Shown piece after piece: positions 55,069-64,000 of a stretch of 64,000 nt of DNA. The notes beneath the pieces were generated by a model that was not told where the DNA came from, made no database searches, and saw only the letters and a program-made list of their open reading frames with translations. Position numbers and translations under genes: made by a program. The DNA comes from Mesorhizobium sp. WSM3860 (lineage in GTDB: Bacteria; Pseudomonadota; Alphaproteobacteria; Rhizobiales; Rhizobiaceae). Numbering within the stretch: the first letter of the stretch is position 1; each line of letters opens with the position of its first letter. The stretch lies in the NCBI RefSeq assembly GCF_002294995.1, contig NZ_NSGF01000002.1, positions 1 to 64,000 on the forward strand, written 5' to 3'.

Positions 55069-57236
55069 GCGGCTCAGCTATGGCGGCTGACATCACCGTG
55101 GTTATCCCGGCAAGAAACGCCGCTACAACGATCGAAGCGGCGCTTGGGAATCTGGCTTCCGACAGAGCGGTTATCCGCGAGATTCTCGTGATCGACGACG
55201 GGTCGGACGACCAGACGGCTGCCGTTGCGAGGCAAAGCGCGCAACGTCATGGCTTGCCTCTGGACGTGGTGAGCGTTCGACTGGGCAGAGCGGGGGCCGC
55301 GCGCAATGTCGGACTCGAGCGGGCAAGCGGCGCATCCATATTCTTTCTCGATGCCGACGACGAGGTGATGCCCGGCAGCCTGTCGCGGCTGAGCGCCGCG
55401 CTGGCAGGCCGGCCTCGCGCCGGCCTTGCCATCGGCGCCAGCATACGGCGCACGACGGGCCGGCCGGACAAGCTCAAGACGCCGCAAGGCTACGGCCCGG
55501 ACCGGCGAGAGAATGTGCGGCGCTACCTTCGCAACGAAATGTGGCCAATCGCGATGGGAAGCGCGCTGGTCGCCGACTGGGCGACCGCAAACCTCCGCTT
55601 TCCGGAAACGATCGGTCTCGACGAGGACACCTGCTACTGGACCGCCGTGCTGGCGCGTGCCGACGCGGTTATCGTGGAGACCCCGGTGCTGCTCTACCAC
55701 CATGACGAAGAACGTATGGCGCGGCGCTTCATCACGGCACCGCGCAGGACTTTCCTTGCCATAGCGCTGGAACTGAACAGGCTGGCTGCCGCCGGCGTCG
55801 AACGGGAAGCGTTGCGGTGGCGAAAGGCCTGGATAGCTCAGCGGATTGCCCGACAGTTGATCAGGCACCGCAAGTTCGCCGATGCTGGCGGCATGATGCG
55901 CGCGGTCCGAGCGCATAAGGAGCTGGGGCGCAACTGGAAGGCGCTGCGATATCTGGCCACGATCCGAATCGGGCAGCTGACCACGACCGAGGCTGGGACG
56001 TCGCCAATGCCCAATTCAGCGACGTCGCGCCGCACGCTGATCATATGCCACGATCCGCCCTTCCCGCCGACGTCCGGCGCCGATCTCAGGAATTTCGGCA
56101 ACGCCATGGCAGCAGCCGCGTTCGGCCCGGTCTACCTGGCTTCGCTCCTGCCGCGAAGCAGCGATGTCCAACCTGCCGGGCCGGACATTCGCGTGACTGA
56201 GCTCATCAACAAGTCCGAGCCGCGAGCGCCGTCGCTCGCCCGCTGGAGGGCCAAGGGCGAGAGCCGTATACCGCTCCCGGCGCTGGCGCGGCTCAAGGCG
56301 CTCGTAAAGGATTTTCGCCCGGATATTATTGTCGTCGAAGGCGTTGCGCTGTTCAGATTTCTCGCTCCTTTGCGGCCGATGGTCCGGCAACTCATTCTGG
56401 ACATGCACAATGTCGAATCGGACCTCGCCGGGCAGTTGCCGCGCAAGAAGCGTTGGCGGCCGTTTTCCTCAGACCTCAGGGCGCTCGAGAGAAAGGCGGC
56501 AGCCATCGTCGACCGGATCTGGGTGTGCTCGCAGCGGGACGGCCATAGGCTGGGGGCGTTTGTCCGGCCTCAAGTCCCCGTCCACATCGTGCCCAACGGC
56601 ATCCCGCGAGCGGACGAGCTGCCGCGGCTACTGCCGCCGCGGCGAGCCGTCTCGGATGCGTTCCCGCTCATCCTCTACGTTGGCCATCTGGGCTATCAGC
56701 CGAACATCGACGCCGCCGGGCGGCTGTGCCGCACCATCTTGCCCCGCATTCGCCAGGCGCTGCCGACCGCGAAGCTCGTTCTTGCTGGCCGTTCGCCAGA
56801 GCCGCGCGTTCGCGCCCTGGCAGGACTGGATGGGGTCAGTCTGGTCGAGGACCCGGACGATATCAGACCTCTGTTATCCTCTGCCCATCTCAGCATCGTG
56901 CCGCTTGCCATGGGCGGCGGCACGCGCATCAAGATCCTCGAAGCAATGGCCTGGGGGGTCCCCGTCATTGCAACGCCGCTGGCAGCGGAGGGTCTCGACC
57001 TGATCGAGGGCGAAGAGGTGCTTCTGTCCGACACCGACGAGGGATTGGCCGACATGGCGGTCAGACTTTGTTCTGACCATCCGCGCATGGCCAGCCTTCG
57101 CCTCCGGGCCCACGATGCCGCGTGGTCGCGGTTCGGACCGCAAGCGATCCGCGATGCCGTCGGTCGGGGGCTGGGCCTGGATGGCCAGCCCGTTGACTCC
57201 AACTGTGACCGAGTTCAAGCCGTGAGCCGCGGATGA
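55065..57236 (+). CDS. Two-domain glycosyltransferase, GT2-GT4 fusion
   Basis: A 723-residue fusion. Residues 1-300 are a GT-A family 2 domain (ITVVIPARNAATTIEAALG, VIDDGSDDQT, FFLDADDEV metal motif). Residues about 330-720 are a GT-B family 4 domain (CHDPPFPPTSGADLRNFG, VPNGIPRADELPRL, LYVGHLGYQPNIDAAGRLC, LSIVPLAMGGGTRIKILEAMAWG). Two sugars could be added by one chain. The start overlaps the primase-like gene and the stop overlaps the next transferase, so all three are coupled. It is not a classical Exo protein; a second surface polysaccharide or side chain is likely. Confidence 0.85.
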   Translation: MSGSAMAADITVVIPARNAATTIEAALGNLASDRAVIREILVIDDGSDDQTAAVARQSAQRHGLPLDVVSVRLGRAGAARNVGLERASGASIFFLDADDEVMPGSLSRLSAALAGRPRAGLAIGASIRRTTGRPDKLKTPQGYGPDRRENVRRYLRNEMWPIAMGSALVADWATANLRFPETIGLDEDTCYWTAVLARADAVIVETPVLLYHHDEERMARRFITAPRRTFLAIALELNRLAAAGVEREALRWRKAWIAQRIARQLIRHRKFADAGGMMRAVRAHKELGRNWKALRYLATIRIGQLTTTEAGTSPMPNSATSRRTLIICHDPPFPPTSGADLRNFGNAMAAAAFGPVYLASLLPRSSDVQPAGPDIRVTELINKSEPRAPSLARWRAKGESRIPLPALARLKALVKDFRPDIIVVEGVALFRFLAPLRPMVRQLILDMHNVESDLAGQLPRKKRWRPFSSDLRALERKAAAIVDRIWVCSQRDGHRLGAFVRPQVPVHIVPNGIPRADELPRLLPPRRAVSDAFPLILYVGHLGYQPNIDAAGRLCRTILPRIRQALPTAKLVLAGRSPEPRVRALAGLDGVSLVEDPDDIRPLLSSAHLSIVPLAMGGGTRIKILEAMAWGVPVIATPLAAEGLDLIEGEEVLLSDTDEGLADMAVRLCSDHPRMASLRLRAHDAAWSRFGPQAIRDAVGRGLGLDGQPVDSNCDRVQAVSRG

Positions 57237-58798
57237 TCCCGAAAATCCTGCACCAGACGTGGAAGACCGACATCGTCCCAGCCCGTTTCCGAGGCTATGT
57301 CGACAGCTGGAAGCGGCATCATCCGGACTGGACGATGATGTTCTGGAACGATCGGACATTGCTCGAGTTCGTGGCCGCACACTATCCCAGCTTCCTGCCG
57401 ACCTTTTGCAGCTACGAGTATGGCATCTTGCGCGCCGACGCGGGCCGCTATCTGCTTCTCCACCATTTCGGCGGCGTCTATGCCGATATCGATTGCGAAT
57501 GCGTGGCGCCGTTCGATCCGCTCCTGGGCGAGGATCGGATCGTGTTCTGCACGGAGCCGGAAGCCCACGCGCGCGTGCAGGCGGACTTTCGCGGATTGCC
57601 TTACCTTCTGTTCAACGGCACCATGGCCAGTCCGCCGGGGCACCCATTCTGGCTTCATTTGCTGTCGTTCCTGCCCGGGCTCGTCCGTGCAAAACAGGCG
57701 ATCGACGCCACCGGGCCTTGCGTGCTCACCTCCGCGCAACTCGGCTATCCTGACCAGACGGCGTTTGCGATCCATCCGGCCGAATTGTACTCGCCTCTCG
57801 ATTCGTCGGGAAAGCGGGCGGGCAGCGGCGGCATGACGTTGTCGATCCACCACTGGGCGGGCACCTGGTGGACGCCGGAGAAGCCCGCCCGGTTGCGGCA
57901 CAAGCTGCGCAAGTTGATCTACCAGGCCCGGCACCGCCTAACGCGCGGGACTATTTCCGATGAGCAAGCCGCCCGGCAAAGCGTCAGCCAAGCGGCCATC
58001 GCGGCGCCGCCACCATCGGGATCCAACCTCGCCGTGCTGGTGCCGCTGCGCGATGCGGCCCAACACATAGAGCCATTCCTCGCCGCGTTGCGACGGCTCG
58101 ACTACCCAAAGGACAAGATGAAGCTCGTCCTTTGCGAAGGCGACAGTTCAGATGGCAGCTGGGAGCGGCTGCAAGGTGCCACTGCGGCCCTGGGCAAGGA
58201 GTATCGCGAAGTCGTGCTGCTGCGGAAACAACTCGGCACCGAGCTTGACCGCGACAAGCGAGCGAACCGGCACCTGCAGCGCGTGAGGCGCAGCGGCATC
58301 GCCAAGGTGCGTAACCATCTGATCGATCATGGGCTGACCGAGGAGGACCACTGGGCGCTGTGGATCGATATCGATGTCTGGCGTTTTCCAGCGGACGTCG
58401 TGACCCGGCTGATTGCAAGGCGGCACCGCATCGTCGCGCCGCACTGCGTGAAAGTTCAAGGCGGCGACAGCTTCGACCTCAACAGTTTCGTGACTGTGCG
58501 GCACAACAAAGACCATAGCTACTTCCGCCATGTTCACGACGGTCTCTATCAGCCTCCGCGGCACACACATGCAAGGCTGCATATGAGCGACGTCCGCCAC
58601 CTCGACAGCATCGGCCTGGATGGTGTCGGCGGCACCATGCTCCTGGTCGATGCCGCCTTGCATCGCGGCGGCCTTCGCTTTCCGGAGATCCCCTATCGCG
58701 ACCTGATCGAGACCGAGGGTTTCGGCGCCCTGGCGAACGATCTCGGCATCAGGCCGATTGGATTGCCGCGGCTGGAGATACAGCACGTCCCCTGGTGA
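57233..58798 (+). CDS. Two-domain glycosyltransferase, GT32 plus Anp1-like
   Basis: A 521-residue fusion. The N-terminal half has IPKILHQTWKTDIVP and VYADIDCE (DxD near 85-87), the sugar-binding motif of GT32 mannosyl/galactosyl transferases. The C-terminal half (about 265-521) looks like an Anp1-type transferase: NLAVLVPLRDAAQHIEPFL, LVLCEGDSSDGSW and WALWIDIDVWRFP. It overlaps the previous gene by ATGA. It suggests mannose-containing side groups, though donor specificity is not visible. Last gene of the operon. Confidence 0.8.
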   Translation: MIPKILHQTWKTDIVPARFRGYVDSWKRHHPDWTMMFWNDRTLLEFVAAHYPSFLPTFCSYEYGILRADAGRYLLLHHFGGVYADIDCECVAPFDPLLGEDRIVFCTEPEAHARVQADFRGLPYLLFNGTMASPPGHPFWLHLLSFLPGLVRAKQAIDATGPCVLTSAQLGYPDQTAFAIHPAELYSPLDSSGKRAGSGGMTLSIHHWAGTWWTPEKPARLRHKLRKLIYQARHRLTRGTISDEQAARQSVSQAAIAAPPPSGSNLAVLVPLRDAAQHIEPFLAALRRLDYPKDKMKLVLCEGDSSDGSWERLQGATAALGKEYREVVLLRKQLGTELDRDKRANRHLQRVRRSGIAKVRNHLIDHGLTEEDHWALWIDIDVWRFPADVVTRLIARRHRIVAPHCVKVQGGDSFDLNSFVTVRHNKDHSYFRHVHDGLYQPPRHTHARLHMSDVRHLDSIGLDGVGGTMLLVDAALHRGGLRFPEIPYRDLIETEGFGALANDLGIRPIGLPRLEIQHVPW

Positions 58799-58981
58799 GC
58801 GCCCCGTCGTTCCCAGGTTCCCTCCAGAAACGGCCCGGCCGCGGAGGGCAGCCTTCCAGCGTCGCAACGAGGTCCGCCGGATGCTCGGCCGCCGAACGAC
58901 TGAGATGGCGGTCACCGCGCCCATGCCGCGCTGCGGGCATCGACCAATGAACTGCGCAAGCGTGCAGCGCCCCCGTCACCA

Positions 58982-59563
58982 TCAATCGTGCAACTCTCTC
59001 GCGATTGGCGGGCCAACGCTGAAGCCCGAGAACATCACCTCGAAGCCTTCGCGTTGCGGCGAGCAGCACATCATGCCGACGTCGACGCTCCGCGAAACCG
59101 GGAAATGCGCCAGCCGCACCGGTTTCCAGCGGTCGTGCGCGGCATCGAGATGCTGAACCCGAATCGCCTCGGCGTGGCGGGTCAGACGGATCCTCACGCC
59201 GTCGGGGTCGGTCGGAATGCCGACCAGCGACCAGTCGGAGGTGTCGTTGGTGACGACAACGGAAACATAGGCGAGGCCGTCCGTGTATTCGATCCCGGCC
59301 TTGATCCAGTGCGTTTCGCTGAGCCGCAGCATCAGGCCAGCCTGATCATAGAGCGCCTTGTATTCGCCCTTGACGGTGACCTCGGCGCTGAAGTCGCCCG
59401 CCACGGGACGATGGAGGAAATGGCCATTGTCGCGTCGGAAGCCGTAGAAGGTCTCGCGCCAGAAATCGGTCTCCTTGCCGGTGCGGACATGCAGCGTCCC
59501 GTCGCCGAACACATGGTGCGGCGGCGGGTTGACCCAGGCCATTCCGGCGAAACCAGACGTCAT
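58982..59563 (-). CDS. DUF1349 family protein
   Basis: A 193-residue concanavalin-like beta-sandwich protein of the DUF1349 type. WVNPPPHHVFGDGTLHVRTGKETDFW opens the family pattern and DQAGLMLRLSETHWIKAGIEY lies in the middle. Members occur in sugar-catabolic operons of rhizobia; function is unknown, possibly a sugar binding or regalactosidase-like activity. It is 12 bases from the dehydrogenase gene and likely in one leftward unit. Confidence 0.82.
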   Translation of the reverse strand: MTSGFAGMAWVNPPPHHVFGDGTLHVRTGKETDFWRETFYGFRRDNGHFLHRPVAGDFSAEVTVKGEYKALYDQAGLMLRLSETHWIKAGIEYTDGLAYVSVVVTNDTSDWSLVGIPTDPDGVRIRLTRHAEAIRVQHLDAAHDRWKPVRLAHFPVSRSVDVGMMCCSPQREGFEVMFSGFSVGPPIARELHD

Positions 59564-59575
59564 GAAGCCTGCCTG

Positions 59576-61015
59576 TCAGCCAGCAAACGTGTAAGCCGTC
59601 TTCACGGTGGTGTAGAACTCCATGGCGTAGCGGCCCTGCTCGCGCGGGCCGTAGCTCGAGCCCTTGCGGCCGCCGAACGGCACATGGAAGTCGACGCCCG
59701 CCGTCGGCAGGTTGACCATCACCATGCCGGCTTCGGAATTGCGCTTGAAATGCGTGGCATGCTTCAGGCTGGTCGTGCAGATGCCGGAGGTCAGGCCGAA
59801 CGGCGTGTCGTTGGCCACAGTCAGCGCCTCGTCAAAGTCCTTGACGCGGATGACGTTGGCGACCGGGCCGAAGATTTCTTCGCGCGAGATGCGCATGGCG
59901 TTGGTGGCGCCGGTAAACAGCGCCGGCCTGAGATAGAAGCCGGGAGTCTCACGCTCCAGCCGCTCGCCGCCGAAGGCGAGCTCGGCGCCTTCCTGGCGGC
60001 CGATGGCGATATAGTCCTCATCCTGCTTGAGCTGGGTCTGGTCGACGACCGGCCCGATCTGCGTCTTGGCGTCGAGCGCGTCGCCGATGACCAGCTTGTC
60101 CAGGCGCTCCTTCATGGCGTCGACGAAGCGGTCGTGGATGCCCGCGGTGACGATGAGGCGCGAGGACGCCGTGCAACGCTGGCCGGTCGAGAAATAGGCG
60201 CCGTTGACGGCACAATCGACGGCGACCGCAAGGTCCGCGTCATCCAGCACGACGAGCGGGTTCTTGCCGCCCATTTCGAGCTGGAACTTGCGCATGTGTT
60301 CGACGCTTGCGGCGGCGACACGCTTGCCCGTGCCGACCGAGCCGGTGAAGGAGATGGCGTTGACGTCGGGGCTGTCGAGCATCGCCTGGCCGACGACCGA
60401 GCCCTTGCCCATGACGAGGTTGAGCACGCCCTTGGGCAGCCCGGCACGATGCAGGATGTCGACGATGGTCCAGGCGCTTTCGGGCACCAGTTCCGCCGGC
60501 TTGAAGACGATGGTGTTGCCGTAGGCCAGCGCCGGCGCAATCTTCCAGGCGGGAATGGCGATCGGGAAGTTCCACGGCGTGATGATGCCGACGACACCGA
60601 CTCCTTCGCGGGTCATCTCGACGCCGACTCCGGGCCTGACGCTCGGCACCATCTCACCCGACAGCCGCAGCGTCTCGCCGGCGAAGAAGTCGAAGATCTG
60701 CGCGGCGCGGATGGTTTCGCCGACGCCTTCGGCCAGGGTCTTGCCTTCTTCGCGGGCGAGAGACCGGCCGATCTCGTCCTTGCGCGCCATAATCTCGTCG
60801 GACGTCTTCTTCAGCACGGCATGGCGCGCCAGCGGCCCGGAGCGCGACCAGGCCGGGAAGGCCGCCTTGGCGGCCGCGATTGCCTGTTTCGCTTGCTCAG
60901 GACCGGCCGAAGCGTATTCGCCGACCACATCGTTGGTGTTCGACGGGTTGATGTTGCGCGAGCCGGCCTCGCCCAGCCACTCGCCGTCGATCAGGTTCTT
61001 GCGGAGCACGGTCAT
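59576..61015 (-). CDS. Aldehyde dehydrogenase, alpha-ketoglutarate semialdehyde type
   Basis: A 479-residue NAD(P)-dependent aldehyde dehydrogenase. GIITPWNFPIAIPAWKIAPAL and FTGSVGTGKRVA bind the cofactor; ELGGKNP-like LEMGGKNPLVVLDDAD gives the general base Glu, and FSTGQRCTASSR the catalytic Cys. It most resembles 2,5-dioxopentanoate dehydrogenases at the end of non-phosphorylated sugar and sugar-acid routes (arabinose, xylose, glucarate). ATG 61015 is chosen because AAGGA lies 6 bases upstream. A perfect GntR-type palindrome lies 59 bases before it. Confidence 0.87.
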   Translation of the reverse strand: MTVLRKNLIDGEWLGEAGSRNINPSNTNDVVGEYASAGPEQAKQAIAAAKAAFPAWSRSGPLARHAVLKKTSDEIMARKDEIGRSLAREEGKTLAEGVGETIRAAQIFDFFAGETLRLSGEMVPSVRPGVGVEMTREGVGVVGIITPWNFPIAIPAWKIAPALAYGNTIVFKPAELVPESAWTIVDILHRAGLPKGVLNLVMGKGSVVGQAMLDSPDVNAISFTGSVGTGKRVAAASVEHMRKFQLEMGGKNPLVVLDDADLAVAVDCAVNGAYFSTGQRCTASSRLIVTAGIHDRFVDAMKERLDKLVIGDALDAKTQIGPVVDQTQLKQDEDYIAIGRQEGAELAFGGERLERETPGFYLRPALFTGATNAMRISREEIFGPVANVIRVKDFDEALTVANDTPFGLTSGICTTSLKHATHFKRNSEAGMVMVNLPTAGVDFHVPFGGRKGSSYGPREQGRYAMEFYTTVKTAYTFAG

Positions 61016-61073
61016 CTTCATTCCTTCGAAATTGGCTCGTTTCTTCGAGATTGGCTGGCATGGCAAAGCGCCG

Positions 61074-61094
61074 ATCATTTGTCAGACAAATGAT
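61074..61094. promoter_or_regulatory. Perfect GntR-type operator palindrome before the dehydrogenase
   Basis: ATCATTTGTC and GACAAATGAT flank a central A with perfect symmetry. The TTGTC-N-GACAA core is the style of FadR-subfamily GntR operators that control sugar-acid genes. The regulator is not in the window. It most likely represses the leftward dehydrogenase and DUF1349 genes. Confidence 0.75.
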
Positions 61095-61196
61095 ATAGCC
61101 GTCGTCTGCGGAAAGGTCTACCCGAGAGCTTTCGGTAAAGGTAGGCGCACGGCGGTGGAAGTCCACCCGACCACCTGTGATAGGACCTGACGGCCT

Positions 61197-61682
61197 TCAG
61201 ACCGAAAACGACCAGAACAGGCAGGCGAGCGTTGCCGCAGCGAAGATGACGAAGAATAGGCTTCTGAGCAGGACGTTGCGGCGAAGCTCATTCATGGTGA
61301 GATGCGCGGCGACGATCGCCGGGACGAACAGGAAGCGCCAGTTGAGAAGGGTCCAAGGCACCTCGCGCTGGCCGAGTGCCCATCGGGCGAGAAGCGAACC
61401 GACAATGGCGGCGAACAGCACGATCGTCGCCCAGAAGATCGCGTCGGCGGCATGGGTAAGCACAACGCCGGCGGCGCGGATGGGCAGGATCATCATCAAC
61501 AGCGCGCTGAAGAAATAAATGGCCGCAATGGCAAGGAACGAACCCGCGTCGGCAATGCCGTCGAGACGCTTGACGCCGAAGGCGCCCTGGGGGTAGCCGT
61601 GCCTGGCGACCGCGAGCGAAAGCGCCATCAGCAAGGCGCTCAGAACCGTGACCAATGCGAATGTGCCGAGAGCCTTGCTCAT
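61197..61682 (-). CDS. Unknown five-helix membrane protein
   Basis: A 161-residue protein with about five hydrophobic segments (LALSLAVAR region, AIAAIYFFSALLMMILPI, AIFWATIVLFAAIVGSLLA, FVPAIVAAHLTMN and SLFFVIFAAATLACLFW). No family is recognised. It is on the same strand as the dehydrogenase and the ABC genes but separated from both by about 100-180 bases, so membership in either unit is uncertain. Confidence 0.7.
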   Translation of the reverse strand: MSKALGTFALVTVLSALLMALSLAVARHGYPQGAFGVKRLDGIADAGSFLAIAAIYFFSALLMMILPIRAAGVVLTHAADAIFWATIVLFAAIVGSLLARWALGQREVPWTLLNWRFLFVPAIVAAHLTMNELRRNVLLRSLFFVIFAAATLACLFWSFSV

Positions 61683-61782
61683 GCCGTTCCCTGTCGAGAC
61701 GAATCAACGGGAGTCTAGCAGAGCGCGGCTGACGAAAACCGCAATTCACCTCTCGGCAGGATCGAAGCGTCAGGGCGCTGAC

Positions 61783-62850
<1,068 letters not shown>

Positions 62851-62853
62851 CGA

Positions 62854-63702
62854 TTATCCTTTGACAGCGCCGGCGGTAAGGCCGGTGACGAGATAGCGTT
62901 GCAGGAAGGCGAAGAAGATGCAGACCGGGATCAGCGCCAGGATGGAGGCCGCCATCATCTGCCCCCAGTCGACGGCGAACTTGCCGATGAAGGTGAGCAG
63001 GCCGACGGCAAAGGTCTTCTGCTCGTCGCTGGAGATCAGCATCAGCGCGAACAGCAATTCGCTCCAAGCGGCAGTGAAGACGAAGCCGAGCGTCGCACCC
63101 ATGCCGGGCAAGGTGAGCGGCACGATGACCCTGCGCATCGCCTGAGCGCGGGTGCAGCCGTCGATCATCGCCGCCTCCTCGAGATCCTTCGGAATGCCGT
63201 CGAAGAAGGATTGCATGAGGAAGGTGGCGAAGGCGGTGTTGAAGGCGGTGTAGATGATGATCAGCCCGGTCAGGCTGTTGGTCAGGCCGAGATCACCCAT
63301 GATGCGGTAGATGGGCGGGATGACCATGACCAGCGGGAAAGTCTGGGTGAGCAAGAGCAAAATGGCCAAAGTCGCCTTGCCGCGGAATGTAAAGCGCGAC
63401 ATCGCATAGCCGGCAAGCGTGGCGATGACGGTGACCAGTGCCGCCGTCGACACCGAGACGATGACGCTGTTCAGGAAATAGCGCGGGAAGTCGGAAGCCT
63501 CCAGCACGGTGTCGAAGTTCTTGAGCGTCGTTTCCGATGGCCAGAAGGTTATGCCTTCGGAGTAGAGCAGCCGCTCCGGCGTCACAGAGATCTTCAGCGT
63601 CCAGAAGATCGGGAACAGCGCGAAGATGACATAGGCGGCGATCGCGGCGTAGAGGCCGATGCCGCCGGCGATGCGCGAGGAGGTGGAGCGGCCGGCGATC
63701 AT
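62854..63702 (-). CDS. Carbohydrate ABC permease (MalG type)
   Basis: A 282-residue permease with six membrane segments and the coupling motif DLEEAAMIDGCTRAQAMRR. The ATG at 63702 overlaps the upstream permease stop. No substrate can be read. With the adjacent semialdehyde dehydrogenase it likely imports a pentose or sugar acid. Confidence 0.9.
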   Translation of the reverse strand: MIAGRSTSSRIAGGIGLYAAIAAYVIFALFPIFWTLKISVTPERLLYSEGITFWPSETTLKNFDTVLEASDFPRYFLNSVIVSVSTAALVTVIATLAGYAMSRFTFRGKATLAILLLLTQTFPLVMVIPPIYRIMGDLGLTNSLTGLIIIYTAFNTAFATFLMQSFFDGIPKDLEEAAMIDGCTRAQAMRRVIVPLTLPGMGATLGFVFTAAWSELLFALMLISSDEQKTFAVGLLTFIGKFAVDWGQMMAASILALIPVCIFFAFLQRYLVTGLTAGAVKG

Positions 63703-64000
63703 CAGACATGCCTCACAAGCGTGCGGCGGACGGCGATCAGGCCAACCGCATAGGCAATGAGCAGCACCAGCAGCAGCACCGCGACTGCGGACGCATAGCC
63801 TTTGTCCAGTGACTTGAAGGCGCTGACATAGATGTAGACCGGCACCGTGCTGGTCGAGCCCGCAGGCCCACCCTCGGTCATGACGAAGATCAGGTCGGCG
63901 AAGGTCGCGATCCAGATGGTGCGCAGCATGACGGTGATGACGATGGTCGGCGCCAGGAACGGCAGCGTCACCTTGGTGAAGCGCTGCCAGGGCGAGGCGC
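63702..64000 (-). CDS. Carbohydrate ABC permease (MalF type), cut by the window end
   Basis: Only the C-terminal ~98 residues are in the window. The frame runs to the last base with WQRFTKVTLPFLAPT, which is the EAA-loop end of a MalF-type permease, and on through GGPAGSTSTVPVYIYVSAF. It pairs with the MalG-type subunit with which it overlaps. The N-terminus and start lie beyond the window. Confidence 0.88.
   Translation of the reverse strand, partial: ASPWQRFTKVTLPFLAPTIVITVMLRTIWIATFADLIFVMTEGGPAGSTSTVPVYIYVSAFKSLDKGYASAVAVLLLVLLIAYAVGLIAVRRTLVRHV

Noticed and set aside
58799..58981. Possible gene between the last glycosyltransferase and the DUF1349 gene
   Set aside because: No start with a ribosome site and no domain signal; treated as non-coding.

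Overview
The window is GC-rich, densely packed alphaproteobacterial DNA of rhizobial type, most like Mesorhizobium. This reading rests on three things seen here: an almost complete set of succinoglycan-type exo genes, tandem carbohydrate ABC operons, and several copies of the palindromic intergenic repeats common in Rhizobiales. No species can be named from sequence alone. No rRNA, tRNA, CRISPR array, transposase or origin was seen.

Layout. 0-3.3 kb: the 5' two thirds of hrpB, running into a repeat and low-complexity sequence at the window edge, then an EamA transporter and a divergent PIG-L family deacetylase. 3.4-15.5 kb: one long operon with a carbohydrate ABC importer (binding protein, two permeases, a small membrane protein, two different ATPases) followed by a PEP-driven dihydroxyacetone-kinase system (DhaK-DhaL fusion, DhaL, DhaM, HPr, Enzyme I, an unknown 143-aa protein, DhaK). 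The imported compound is probably turned into a triose or tetrulose that these kinases phosphorylate. 15.5-18.5 kb: a compact RiPP cassette with a 29-aa precursor on a TTG start, PqqD-like protein, B2-type transglutaminase-like protease, HPr-kinase-like protein and nucleotidyltransferase, but no asparagine-synthetase cyclase. 18.6-23 kb: a 38-aa membrane peptide, prpE, an acyltransferase and a metallophosphatase.

23-54 kb: the exopolysaccharide region. exoP, N, O, M, A and L read leftward. A flippase and a phosphoribosyltransferase-HAD fusion read rightward. A GT4 glycosyltransferase, a Tat-exported subunit with its GMC oxidoreductase, ugd, exoK, a coiled-coil protein and exoU read leftward. 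exoX, Y, F, an acyltransferase and exoQ lie further right. Between exoU and exoX sits a complete lasso-peptide gene cluster at 40.7-48.2 kb: nucleotidyltransferase, 50-aa precursor, attenuator-like hairpin, PqqD-like B1, B2 protease, asparagine-synthetase-like cyclase, HPr-kinase-like kinase and ABC exporter. The precursor ends in Ser, as expected of a paeninodin-like peptide phosphorylated at its C-terminus.

54.4-58.8 kb: an unusual operon of three overlapping genes: a stand-alone primase/polymerase N-terminal domain, a GT2-GT4 fusion and a GT32-Anp1-like fusion. 59-64 kb: a leftward sugar or sugar-acid unit (DUF1349 protein, semialdehyde dehydrogenase under a perfect GntR-type palindrome, membrane protein, UgpC-like ATPase and two permeases, the last cut by the window end).

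Seven intergenic sites match TGCRNYGCASMA, which I recall as the PhaR/AniA motif. They lie upstream of exoL/exoT, the coiled-coil gene, the lasso precursor, exoY, exoQ, the 20.9-kb acyltransferase and the first ABC operon. This suggests that exopolysaccharide and lasso-peptide production share a carbon-storage regulator.
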